From positions 62,001-126,000 of the forward strand of contig CAJXNP010000002.1 of the NCBI GenBank assembly GCA_913057175.1: a stretch of DNA of 64,000 nt, given 5' to 3'. The DNA is from an uncultured Cytophagales bacterium. GTDB lineage: Bacteria; Bacteroidota; Bacteroidia; Cytophagales; Cyclobacteriaceae. How positions within the stretch are numbered: position 1 is the first letter of the stretch; the number at the start of each line of letters is the position of its first letter. The notes under the pieces are model-generated. The model did no database searches and was not told where the DNA came from. It was given only the letters and a program-made list of their open reading frames with translations. This document shows, piece after piece, positions 17,223-24,966 of this stretch. Made by a program: the position numbers and the translations under genes.

Positions 17223-17925
17223 AGATCATATCGCGTTTTTCCATCAGTTTAATAGTGCAAGATATAATCTCTTCTTCGGTGCAGGTATAATAGTTGAAGA
17301 TAATATCAAAAACCGAGTCATCAATTTTCTTACCGGCAAAAAACTTCCTGAGGTGGTCCCGTTTCAGGTCTATTTCTTTAATTCTCCTTTCCGCCTCATC
17401 CAATGTGATCATATAACGTTTACTTACATCGTTAATCCTCCATTCCAGAGGAGCCGTGATTTTTATATGTACCGATTTTTTAACATCCCTCAGCAATGCT
17501 ACACCACCTCTTCCTACCATAACTACTTTACCCCTGATAGCATATTCATTAATTATGTCTCCAATTGTATGCTTTACTTTGATATCTCCCGGATAATATT
17601 TATTAGTGAAAGAAAGTAAAATATCATCGATCAAGCCTTGTCCGTGGGTGTTGGCTATTTCTTTGATTAGATCCGGTTTTAAATGAAGCTCTTTGGCAGA
17701 TTGCTCCAGAATTTCCTTTCCTAACAGCGTCCATTTTTCCTGGCTTTTGTTATTCTCTACGATCTGATTGATTGCTGATGTGAGCATAGCAGCTATCCTT
17801 TTTGCAGGACACCCATACATCCTCGAAATTGTTACTACCGGACCATATGGAAGAAGCGATTCTTTCTTACTGCGTTTCTCAGGCTTGAAACGATTCTCCA
17901 TATACTTTTGAAGAACATTATTCAT
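17221..17925 (-). CDS. Cytidylate-kinase-like family protein
   Basis: A 234-residue protein related to the AAA-type cytidylate kinase-2 family. VVTISRMYGCPAKRIAAMLT (about residues 30-49) stands where the P-loop lies; it lacks a classical GxxGxGK[ST], as is usual for this divergent family. GKVVMVGRGGVALLRDVKKS (about 132-151) and VHIKITAPLEWRINDVSKRY (about 152-171) match the conserved core and LID-side helix. ERRIKEIDLKRDHLRKFFAG follows. The true substrate is unknown; true CMP kinase would be a different gene. The first 25 residues are basic (RFKPEKRSKKES). It is cytoplasmic and apparently monocistronic. Confidence 0.8.
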   Translation of the reverse strand: MNNVLQKYMENRFKPEKRSKKESLLPYGPVVTISRMYGCPAKRIAAMLTSAINQIVENNKSQEKWTLLGKEILEQSAKELHLKPDLIKEIANTHGQGLIDDILLSFTNKYYPGDIKVKHTIGDIINEYAIRGKVVMVGRGGVALLRDVKKSVHIKITAPLEWRINDVSKRYMITLDEAERRIKEIDLKRDHLRKFFAGKKIDDSVFDIIFNYYTCTEEEIISCTIKLMEKRDMI

Positions 17926-18023
17926 TATATTGATATAGTTAGACCTCTATACTATAAACAAAATTTGAGGCTAATAGGATTCAGAAAGTCAAACTATTTC
18001 TGTGGTATATAAATATAATGAAT

Positions 18024-18449
18024 TTAGCTTTGCCGTGTCCACGACCAGGTAGATTTACCACCGTTAGAATAATTAATGACAAGTTTATTAGCTGAGATTG
18101 TGACAGTGCACTGGTATATTTTTCCCTCATCAGGTATATAAAGCGTCCCACTTTCCCATGTTTTTGATGAGGAATTAAATTTCAGGTCCTTTAAAATTCT
18201 GCTACCTTTAATTGGTAACTTCCTAAACTTAGCTTCAGGATTTTTGATATCAAGCCTTTGTTGACCGTTTTCGTCTTTCTCATTTCTCATCCAGACAATT
18301 CTCCCTTGAAATTCCGGTCCCATAGAAGCGATTTTGATCATATAATCACCTTTGTCCGACTTCCAAACACCTTCAATTTCACTTTGAGCCTGCGCGTAGC
18401 TTGCGGCTAGAAGTAACGCTGTTAAAAAATATATTTTTCTGACGATCAT
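18024..18449 (-). CDS. Exported DUF2147-family protein
   Basis: The start at 18449 gives MIVRKIYFLTALLLAASYAQ, a clean signal peptide cleaved near AQAQ. The frame extends 27 codons further upstream, but that part lacks signal character and overlaps the divergent aldehyde dehydrogenase region. The mature protein of about 120 residues has the DUF2147 layout: IEGVWKSDKGDYMIKIASMG, FQGRIVWMRNEKDENG, then RILKDLKFNSSSKTWESGTL and GKIYQCTVTISANKLVINYS. The fold is a small lipocalin-like beta barrel; its role is unknown, possibly ligand binding in the periplasm. It shares a roughly 110-bp divergent promoter region with the aldehyde dehydrogenase gene. Confidence 0.85.
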   Translation of the reverse strand: MIVRKIYFLTALLLAASYAQAQSEIEGVWKSDKGDYMIKIASMGPEFQGRIVWMRNEKDENGQQRLDIKNPEAKFRKLPIKGSRILKDLKFNSSSKTWESGTLYIPDEGKIYQCTVTISANKLVINYSNGGKSTWSWTRQS

Positions 18450-18561
18450 TTCCACCACATTTAAATCAAATAACGATTTCTTTCCCCTGTATTTTCTTAA
18501 ATTCAATATGAATATAGGTAGGAAACCCAATATTTATACCAAAAAAAGATGGAATAACCGT

Positions 18562-19950
18562 ATGGTCAACATTGATGTAATAGATGTAGCAAAAATCATT
18601 AAAAATCAGAAGCTCTTTTTTTCTACACACAAAACACTGGACACAAAGTTTCGAAAGAGCCAATTGAAGACTTTAAAAAGGCTTTTAAAGGAAAACGAAG
18701 AACTATTTTTTGATGTACTCAAAAAAGATCTGGGAAAGTCAGAATATGAATCTTTTGGGTCAGAGATCGCACAGGTTCTGGATGAAATAGACTTTGCGTT
18801 AAAAAATCTGAATAGCTGGGTCGAAAAGAAAAGAGTTAGTGCTGCGTGGGTTAGTTTTCCGAGCAGGCACTATGTCTATTCCGTTCCGTATGGTGTTGCA
18901 TATATCATAGGAGCATGGAATTTTCCTGTATTACTTACACTCACACCATTGGTTGGCGCCATTGCAACAGGGAATTGTGTCATTCTAAAACCTTCGGAGT
19001 TGGCACAACATACTTCCAATTTGCTGGAGAAACTATTTGTGAAATACTTTGATGAAGATTATATCAAAGTTGTGCAAGGCGATGCGGAAATCAGTCAACA
19101 AATTCTGAATGAGGATCTCGACTACGTTTTCTTCACGGGTAGCTCTCGAGTTGGAAAAATTATCATGAAAAAAGCCGCAGAAAGATTGATCCCGGTTACA
19201 CTCGAACTGGGTGGAAAAAGCCCCTGTATTGTAGATGAGGATGCAAATCTGGAAATATCTGCCAAAAGAGTGATTTTCGGAAAAATGCTGAATACCGGTC
19301 AGGCATGCGTGGCTCCTGATTATTTACTGGTTCATGAAAAAATCGCTGATAAGTTCGTTCAATTGTTGAAAGAAAGAATTCTGAATATTTATGGCAATGA
19401 ACCACTTCAGCACGAAGACATTGGCAAAATCATAAATGATAATCACTTTCTCCGCCTCGTCAAATATTTAACAAATGGAGAAGTTTTTCATGGAGGTCAG
19501 GTTGATAAAGAACAACTGAAAATCTCTCCAACACTTCTGGTCAATGTGAATTGGAGTGATGAAGTGATGAATGAAGAAATCTTTGGCCCGATCCTCCCCA
19601 TTCTTACCTTTTCTAATTTGAACGATACGATAGATTTACTCAATAAATTCGAAAAGCCACTTGCTGCTTACTATTTTTCAGCCAACAAAAAGAAGCAGGA
19701 AGGTTTTATTAAAAACCTGCAATGTGGAGGAGGCATGATCAATGATACCATGTTCCATTTTGGAAATCCGGAATTACCAGTAGGAGGAATAGGAAATAGT
19801 GGATTAGGTCAGTATCATGGTAAATATTCTTTTGATACATTTAGTCATAAAAAAAGTATTGTTAAAAAACCTTATTATTTGGATTTGGATCTGAGATATC
19901 CGCCGTTCAAAAACAAGCTCAAATACCTGAGAGCAATTTTTAAACTTTAA
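18562..19950 (+). CDS. NAD(P)-dependent aldehyde dehydrogenase (class 3-like)
   Basis: The 462-residue form from MVNIDVIDVAKII is preferred over the start 18 codons upstream because class 3 enzymes begin about here. Motifs: cofactor-binding YIIGAWNFPVLLTLTPLVGA (about 112), FTGSSRVGKIIMKKAAERL (about 195), catalytic glutamate in TLELGGKSPCIVDEDAN (about 215) and catalytic cysteine in NTGQACVAPDYLLV (about 250). VNEEIFGPILPILTF-like sequence (NEEIFGPILPILTFSNL) lies at about 350. The C-terminal tail (RYPPFKNKLKYLRAIFKL) is basic and hydrophobic and may touch the membrane, as in fatty-aldehyde enzymes. It oxidises aldehydes to acids; exact substrate unknown. Its stop codon overlaps the stop of the converging DinB-like gene. 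Confidence 0.92.
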   Translation: MVNIDVIDVAKIIKNQKLFFSTHKTLDTKFRKSQLKTLKRLLKENEELFFDVLKKDLGKSEYESFGSEIAQVLDEIDFALKNLNSWVEKKRVSAAWVSFPSRHYVYSVPYGVAYIIGAWNFPVLLTLTPLVGAIATGNCVILKPSELAQHTSNLLEKLFVKYFDEDYIKVVQGDAEISQQILNEDLDYVFFTGSSRVGKIIMKKAAERLIPVTLELGGKSPCIVDEDANLEISAKRVIFGKMLNTGQACVAPDYLLVHEKIADKFVQLLKERILNIYGNEPLQHEDIGKIINDNHFLRLVKYLTNGEVFHGGQVDKEQLKISPTLLVNVNWSDEVMNEEIFGPILPILTFSNLNDTIDLLNKFEKPLAAYYFSANKKKQEGFIKNLQCGGGMINDTMFHFGNPELPVGGIGNSGLGQYHGKYSFDTFSHKKSIVKKPYYLDLDLRYPPFKNKLKYLRAIFKL

Positions 19951-20453
19951 TTTCCTGCATTTTGGTACCGGATAGTGGAGTAGGCTACTCCAAAATTTTC
20001 TGCCAGACGAATATTTGGGAAGACCGTAATTACTGCAATTTTGATAATGGCCATGTGATGAATGGCATGCTCAATATTGTAAGCTAACTCGCGATTTACG
20101 GAAGTCTGAACATCAATAGGCATTCCATCATCAGTAGAATAGGATACTTGAAGAGTTAAGGGTTGATTTGCGTCTAGCAGACTAATTTTGGATATAATGG
20201 AGTTTAATTTATTAATACAAATTATTTTGTCAGTTTCTATCTTTTCATCTCGATCTCTATCATCATAGTTGATGATATTATCCTCAGAGATTGAAACGAG
20301 CAAATCAAAAAATTCAACCACATGCCTGATATGCTTTCCAATTGAATTACCAGATAGCAAATCCAGTGACGCCGTATATTCATCAACACTCAATTGCTCC
20401 ACCAGCGATTTAATTTGGTCAATTATTAGTAAAGCCGAATTTTTTAATTGCAT
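19947..20453 (-). CDS. DinB-superfamily protein
   Basis: A 168-residue four-helix-bundle protein. GNSIGKHIRHVVEFFDLLVS (about residues 35-54) carries the first metal-ligand histidine of the DinB fold, and YNIEHAIHHMAIIKIAVITV (about 125-144) carries the other two in the usual H-x-x-x-H arrangement. DinB/YfiT proteins bind Ni or Zn and many act as thiol-dependent S-transferases, but this one cannot be assigned a substrate. It is cytoplasmic. Its TAA overlaps the TAA of the converging aldehyde dehydrogenase (shared TTAA at 19947-19950), so no terminator separates the two. The 174 bp upstream is shared with the divergent ATP-grasp gene. Confidence 0.75.
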   Translation of the reverse strand: MQLKNSALLIIDQIKSLVEQLSVDEYTASLDLLSGNSIGKHIRHVVEFFDLLVSISEDNIINYDDRDRDEKIETDKIICINKLNSIISKISLLDANQPLTLQVSYSTDDGMPIDVQTSVNRELAYNIEHAIHHMAIIKIAVITVFPNIRLAENFGVAYSTIRYQNAGN

Positions 20454-20627
20454 TTTAATTAATATTAAAAATTGAAATTAAAAGAATGTTTCGTTGAAAA
20501 ACTGATCAGGTTTTTACCAATTAGTTTCATTAAATATAAAAGTTATACCGAATAATTATTGAACCGAACGTGAATAAAAATTTATATACGATTCAAAAAA
20601 ATAAAAATTAATACTTTTTATTGGAAT

Positions 20628-21689
20628 ATGACTATACGCCAGCGATTGAGATTTAAGATCATTCGATTGCTCAATTACGAGTTTTGGCCCTACTATATTT
20701 TTTATTTTCCCATGCTCTTTTATGGGCTTTATCTGGCCCTTCGAGCTAAATCCCTTTGCTATTTTTCAACGACTAATCCCTGTATGAAATATGGTGGGAT
20801 CATGGGAGAGTCCAAATATAAAATTTTGAAGAAAATCAATCCAAAATGGATCCCAATAACCCTACTCATAAAAAAAGGGTTATCATTCAAGGAAGTAGTT
20901 TCTATTCTTAAAGGTTCAAAATTATCATACCCATTGATAGCGAAGCCGGATATTGGTGAACGGGGAATAGGTGTTGAAATGATTGATGATGAAAAATCAC
21001 TTGAAAAATATTTTGAGCAAATACAAGATGACTTCATCATTCAGGAATTTATAGGATACGAAAACGAGATAGGGGTTTTTTATTACCGGTTTCCCGATAA
21101 AGAAAAAGGAAACATAAGCAGCATCGTTCAAAAAGGGTTTTTGTATGTAACAGGAGATGGAACCCGAACATTGGAGCAGTTAATAACAAATGAATTGCGA
21201 GCTTTTTCCAATCTTGACTATTTCAAAAAAAAGTATTCTTCCCGGCTTGGTTGCATTCCCGAAAAGGGAGAAAAAATATTGCTTGAGCCCATTGGCAACC
21301 ATAATCGCGGGACGACCTTTCTGAACGGAGAACGGCTAATCAATAACAAGCTGATTGATCAATTTGATGAGATTGCCAAAAGCATTACGGGCTTTTACTA
21401 TGGAAGATTTGATCTAAAAGTAAAATCAATTGAAGACCTTTATGAAGGAAAAAACTTAAAAATAATGGAGTTAAACGGAGTAAGTTCAGAACCGGCTCAC
21501 GTGTACGACCCCAATTACAAACTTCTGAAAGCTTACAGAGACATAGCTTTTCAAATGAAGGTCATTTACCGGATCAGTGAGAAGAATCATCGACTAGGGT
21601 TTAAACGGGATTCATTTTTTCAGCTATTAAAAGACGCCAGACATCATTTGTCGGAAAGCAGAAAGAAAAGAGCAGCAATTCAATCTTAA
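20628..21689 (+). CDS. ATP-grasp enzyme with an N-terminal membrane segment
   Basis: A 353-residue protein. Residues about 18-40 (FWPYYIFYFPMLFYGLYLAL) form a hydrophobic segment that should anchor it in the membrane. The rest is ATP-grasp: LSYPLIAKPDIGERGIGVEM (about 101-120) is the first ATP-binding lysine region and glycine-rich loop; FIIQEFIGYENEIGVFYYRF (about 137-156) carries the adenine-binding and E-x-E positions; GRFDLKVKSIEDL and KIMELNGVSSEPAHVYDPNY (about 262-305) give the metal-binding acidic and asparagine residues. It resembles D-Ala-D-Ala ligase/RimK-like carboxylate-amine ligases of unknown substrate. It is monocistronic, divergent from the DinB gene. A cell-surface or lipid-linked substrate is possible given the anchor, but this is inference. 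Confidence 0.78.
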   Translation: MTIRQRLRFKIIRLLNYEFWPYYIFYFPMLFYGLYLALRAKSLCYFSTTNPCMKYGGIMGESKYKILKKINPKWIPITLLIKKGLSFKEVVSILKGSKLSYPLIAKPDIGERGIGVEMIDDEKSLEKYFEQIQDDFIIQEFIGYENEIGVFYYRFPDKEKGNISSIVQKGFLYVTGDGTRTLEQLITNELRAFSNLDYFKKKYSSRLGCIPEKGEKILLEPIGNHNRGTTFLNGERLINNKLIDQFDEIAKSITGFYYGRFDLKVKSIEDLYEGKNLKIMELNGVSSEPAHVYDPNYKLLKAYRDIAFQMKVIYRISEKNHRLGFKRDSFFQLLKDARHHLSESRKKRAAIQS

Positions 21690-21696
21690 ACAAATT

Positions 21697-22686
21697 TCAA
21701 TTTCCTTCTTCCTGTTTTTTTTGAACAGAAAAATCAATATAAACTGGTAAATGATCGCTAAGGCCTCCATTGTAATAATCTCCGAGATAAGTTCTATCCG
21801 GCCTTCCCTCATAGTTGATCAGCCAGGAACTTTTAAACACCCTTAAACCTTTTTCAGATATCAATCCATCAGAAATCAGGATCTGATCAAACAAATACCA
21901 ATTGGTAAAAACATTAGTATAAACTGTAGTGCCCGGGTTTTCATCCTTGTCGTATTTTAATACTATCTTTTCCGGCTGTCCCTGGTTATTCAAAAATTTG
22001 TGATGAAGAATTTGAGTAATACTTGAATCAGTTGGTGTGTCATTAAAATCTCCCATTAAAACCAATTTCATGTTTGTGGTAGTATGGCAGATTGAATCGA
22101 TGATATTGATCATCTCCTTACTATACTCCAAACGGAAAGGTTCAGAATGTTCCTTCCCTGAAATTCTCGAGGGCCAGTGATTGACCAGAAAATGAACGGT
22201 ATCTTCACGAATTGTTCCTGTAAACAATAAAATCCCCCTACCGGAATTCTCTCGGACCTTTATATTTTTATGACTCAGATATTTAATATGGTCACTTCTA
22301 TAGATTAACCCAACATCGATTCCTCTTTGATCGTCGGATTCTTCTAAAATTGCCTGATATTGAAATTTGTGTAAAGGAGTTAAATTGATCAGGTCATCCA
22401 AAATTTCCAGCTTTTCAACTTCGGCTAATCCCACCACTAATGGAGGATTCCACTCACCAATTGCAATGATCACCTTGTAAATTTCATTGAGTTTGTGATG
22501 ATATTTTAGCGCATCCCACTTTTTACTTCCTTCCGGCGTAAACTCTAAATCATTTTTGTGTGGATCATCAATGGTATCAAACAAATTCTCAACATTGTAA
22601 AACATCACTCTATACTCATTGTCAAGAAATTGAGAGAAGGAAGCAAGAGGAATAAATAGAAAAAATAAAAAAAAGTAAACCCTCAT
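21697..22686 (-). CDS. Exported endonuclease/exonuclease/phosphatase-family protein
   Basis: A 329-residue protein with a signal peptide (MRVYFFLFFLFIPLASFSQF). The EEP fold is complete: VMFYNVENLFDTIDDP (about residues 28-43, metal-binding Asn/Glu), VVGLAEVEKLEILDD (about 84), VNHWPSRISGKEHSEPFR (about 168, active-site His), LVLMGDFNDTPTDSSI (about 208) and GLSDHLPVYIDF near the C-terminus with the catalytic Asp-His pair. Such secreted enzymes in Bacteroidota are usually extracellular or periplasmic nucleases or phosphodiesterases and may supply phosphate or nucleotides; the precise substrate is unknown. It lies 6 bp downstream of the AraC-type regulator gene on the same strand, so the two probably form an operon. 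Confidence 0.88.
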   Translation of the reverse strand: MRVYFFLFFLFIPLASFSQFLDNEYRVMFYNVENLFDTIDDPHKNDLEFTPEGSKKWDALKYHHKLNEIYKVIIAIGEWNPPLVVGLAEVEKLEILDDLINLTPLHKFQYQAILEESDDQRGIDVGLIYRSDHIKYLSHKNIKVRENSGRGILLFTGTIREDTVHFLVNHWPSRISGKEHSEPFRLEYSKEMINIIDSICHTTTNMKLVLMGDFNDTPTDSSITQILHHKFLNNQGQPEKIVLKYDKDENPGTTVYTNVFTNWYLFDQILISDGLISEKGLRVFKSSWLINYEGRPDRTYLGDYYNGGLSDHLPVYIDFSVQKKQEEGN

Positions 22687-22692
22687 GAAAAA

Positions 22693-23817
22693 TCAATTAT
22701 GATACTTTTTGTAATATTCGGAAGGCGTCATCCCAACAGATTTTTTAAAAATACGATTGAATGATGCCTTGGAGTTAAAACCACTTTCAAGAGCATTCCC
22801 CAGCAAAGTAAGCTGCTCAAAGTTTTCCTGTCTCATTCTGCTTTTAATCTCCTGGATCCGATAATTATTGACAAAATCAAAAAATGTCATGCCCATCTTA
22901 TCATTTAATACTTGCGAAATCTGATAACTTGGATAATTAATCTCTTCGGCCAATTCTGCAATATTCAATTTTGGATTCAGAAATGGCTTTTCTTCTTCCA
23001 TCTTTTTTAACAATGCCTTCCTGATCTCATCGGCATAATTATTCTCAATCTTGGTTTTTTGGTATTTTTCCTGAGCTGCAGGTTTTTCGTTGCTTTTTAT
23101 ATTTATAAAAACCGGAGTCTTTTTAAATCCATAATATCCGATTGTAAAGATCCAGATCGTTGCACTGGCCATCACTATTTCACCTGCCAAATGAAAAATA
23201 GTCTCAGGCTTGCCAACCCTAAAAACATTTAAGATAACAGCAATAATAGCCAATACCGACATGCTTACCACCAGGTACCTCATCCATTTCAGATTCATAT
23301 GAATACTGTCAAAAGAGTAATTCTTTTTCATGTAGCTGCTATGGTGGAGAGTAATGTTTAGGGTAATCGCGAGGTAAATTAATGGATGGAGCCCTTTTAA
23401 AATTGTCACCAAATAGAAATAAAAAAAATGATGATTGAGGTAAGCGTGTTCCAGGTAGTTCTGCTCCCTGAAATTATCGCTTGTGAAATAATAGATATTG
23501 AACACCTCGTAAATGAGAAATGGAATAAAATGTTGGAATGAATTTTTTATGGTAATTTTTTTCCTCCCTGTAAAGGAAAGGATATACAAGTATATCAGCG
23601 GGCCATAAACGAATATCAATGCTGCAGATGTTCCAATGACATTTGGAGCAAAATTCCTGGCATCCCAAATCCTAAAAATGTTAACCAGGTAATTGATTGT
23701 CAGTACCAATAAAAGTAAACACAACAATCTATCGGCCACCTTTTTATCTGGTTTTTTGTAAATGACAAAGGCACAAAAAAAGGCAAGTATGGCACCGCCA
23801 GATATTAAGGATTCCAT
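22693..23817 (-). CDS. Membrane-embedded AraC-family transcriptional regulator
   Basis: A 374-residue protein. The first 230 residues contain about seven hydrophobic helices (GGAILAFFCAFVIYKK; RLLCLLLLVLTINYLV; ALIFVYGPLIYLYILS; YLVVSMSVLAIIAVILNVF). The C-terminal 105 residues are an AraC HTH: KLNIAELAEEINYPSYQISQ (about 283), then FFDFVNNYRIQEIKSRM and the second helix-turn-helix ALESGFNSKASFNRIFKKSV plus GMTPSEYYKKYHN. This seven-helix plus HTH layout is frequent in Bacteroidota and suggests direct sensing of a membrane or periplasmic signal. The exported nuclease/phosphatase gene follows by 6 bp, so that enzyme may be part of its regulon. Confidence 0.88.
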   Translation of the reverse strand: MESLISGGAILAFFCAFVIYKKPDKKVADRLLCLLLLVLTINYLVNIFRIWDARNFAPNVIGTSAALIFVYGPLIYLYILSFTGRKKITIKNSFQHFIPFLIYEVFNIYYFTSDNFREQNYLEHAYLNHHFFYFYLVTILKGLHPLIYLAITLNITLHHSSYMKKNYSFDSIHMNLKWMRYLVVSMSVLAIIAVILNVFRVGKPETIFHLAGEIVMASATIWIFTIGYYGFKKTPVFINIKSNEKPAAQEKYQKTKIENNYADEIRKALLKKMEEEKPFLNPKLNIAELAEEINYPSYQISQVLNDKMGMTFFDFVNNYRIQEIKSRMRQENFEQLTLLGNALESGFNSKASFNRIFKKSVGMTPSEYYKKYHN

Positions 23818-23958
23818 TTGGTATGAATTTTGGATCTGTTTGGAATGAAAAGTTATTAAAAATAATCAAACAGTCAGATTAATATAACTCTTAATTAACA
23901 GATTCTTAACAACAGATCTTCATATTTAGGTGTTGTACAAAGAGAAAAGGTTTGTAAT

Positions 23959-24189
23959 ATGATAAATAAAGTTCATCCCAATTTTGATAATGGAATCGAA
24001 TATGTGCGTTTATGTGAGTTGCCTTTTACACAAAGTGTGAAGTTCAAAAACTGGCTTTCACCAAATAGCATTTTCAGTATGGAGGTAGAAGAAAAGATTT
24101 TTTATGATTGTATTTCCTATGCGGTTTATGAATTTTGGTTTGAAAACCAAACGCCAAATCCCATTTTCCAGGAACGATCACATTTTTAA
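23959..24189 (+). CDS. Small hypothetical protein, 76 aa
   Basis: A 76-residue cytoplasmic protein, rich in aromatic residues (ten Phe, four Tyr, three Trp) with segments such as EYVRLCELPFTQSVKFKNWL and ISYAVYEFWFENQTPNPIF. I recognise no domain. Natural composition, an ATG start and its spacing from the next gene suggest it is real and not a chance frame. It stands alone between the AraC-type regulator (divergent) and elbB (same strand, 73 bp downstream), so it may be cotranscribed with elbB. No function can be proposed. Confidence 0.55.
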   Translation: MINKVHPNFDNGIEYVRLCELPFTQSVKFKNWLSPNSIFSMEVEEKIFYDCISYAVYEFWFENQTPNPIFQERSHF

Positions 24190-24262
24190 ATCTGTCACTT
24201 CCTGCCATGTAATTCCGTCTGATTTTTACTAATTTGATGACTTATCAAAACTTCATCAAACC

Positions 24263-24943
24263 ATGCAAATAGGAGTAATTTTATCAGGTTGCGGTGTATA
24301 CGATGGCAGCGAAATTCACGAAGCAGTTTTTACGCTTCTGGCCATCAAAGAAAATAATGCTGAAGTAATGTGTTATGCCCCTAACATCGAGCAGCATCAT
24401 GTTGTCAATCATTTAGACGGCAGCGAAATGAACGAAACAAGGAATGTGCTGATTGAAGCTGCCAGGATCGCAAGAGGAAAAATCAAAAGCCTAGACAAAT
24501 TCGATGTGAATGATGTCGATGCGATTGTCCTTCCCGGAGGTTTTGGGGCAGCTAAAAATCTTACCAAATGGGCCTTTGAAGGACCAGCAGGTGAAATCAA
24601 TCACGAAGTAAGGAAAACAATCGTCGAGATGGTAATGGCCAATAAACCGGTTTGTGGCCTGTGCATGGGTCCAACCGTAATTGCTAAAGCCCTTGAAGGA
24701 ACAGGTGTCAGAGCAGAATTAACTGTTGGAACTACCGAAGAAAAATCACCCTATGACATTGGAGCAATTAGCGGAGGTGTTGATCAAACAGGAGCTGTGT
24801 CAGTTCAAAAGACCATTCGGGAAATAGCAGTGGATTCAAAAAATAAAATCGTGACTGCTCCATGCTATATGATGGAAGCCAATATTCTTGAAATACGAAA
24901 TAATGTAAAAGCAGCTATCGATAAGACTGTTGAAATGATATAA
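24263..24943 (+). CDS. elbB: Glyoxalase ElbB (DJ-1/PfpI superfamily)
   Basis: A 226-residue protein of ElbB length. It opens IGVILSGCGVYDGSEIHEAV, the ElbB signature, with the nucleophile elbow later at NKPVCGLCMGPTVIAKALEG (about residues 130-149). AIVLPGGFGAAKNLTKWAFE (about 88-107) and the C-terminal IVTAPCYMMEANILEIRNNV (about 192-211) are conserved. ElbB enzymes have glyoxalase III-like activity in vitro; the in vivo role, once linked to isoprenoid synthesis, remains unsure. It is cytoplasmic. The gene ends in a hairpin shared with the converging rng gene. Confidence 0.9.
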   Translation: MQIGVILSGCGVYDGSEIHEAVFTLLAIKENNAEVMCYAPNIEQHHVVNHLDGSEMNETRNVLIEAARIARGKIKSLDKFDVNDVDAIVLPGGFGAAKNLTKWAFEGPAGEINHEVRKTIVEMVMANKPVCGLCMGPTVIAKALEGTGVRAELTVGTTEEKSPYDIGAISGGVDQTGAVSVQKTIREIAVDSKNKIVTAPCYMMEANILEIRNNVKAAIDKTVEMI

Positions 24944-24966
24944 AAAGGGGCTTTGAAACCCCTTTT
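24943..24966. terminator. Bidirectional terminator between elbB and rng
   Basis: AAAAGGGG (24943-24950) pairs with CCCCTTTT (24959-24966), 8-nt loop. It overlaps the stop of elbB and touches the stop of rng at 24965. Confidence 0.8.
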
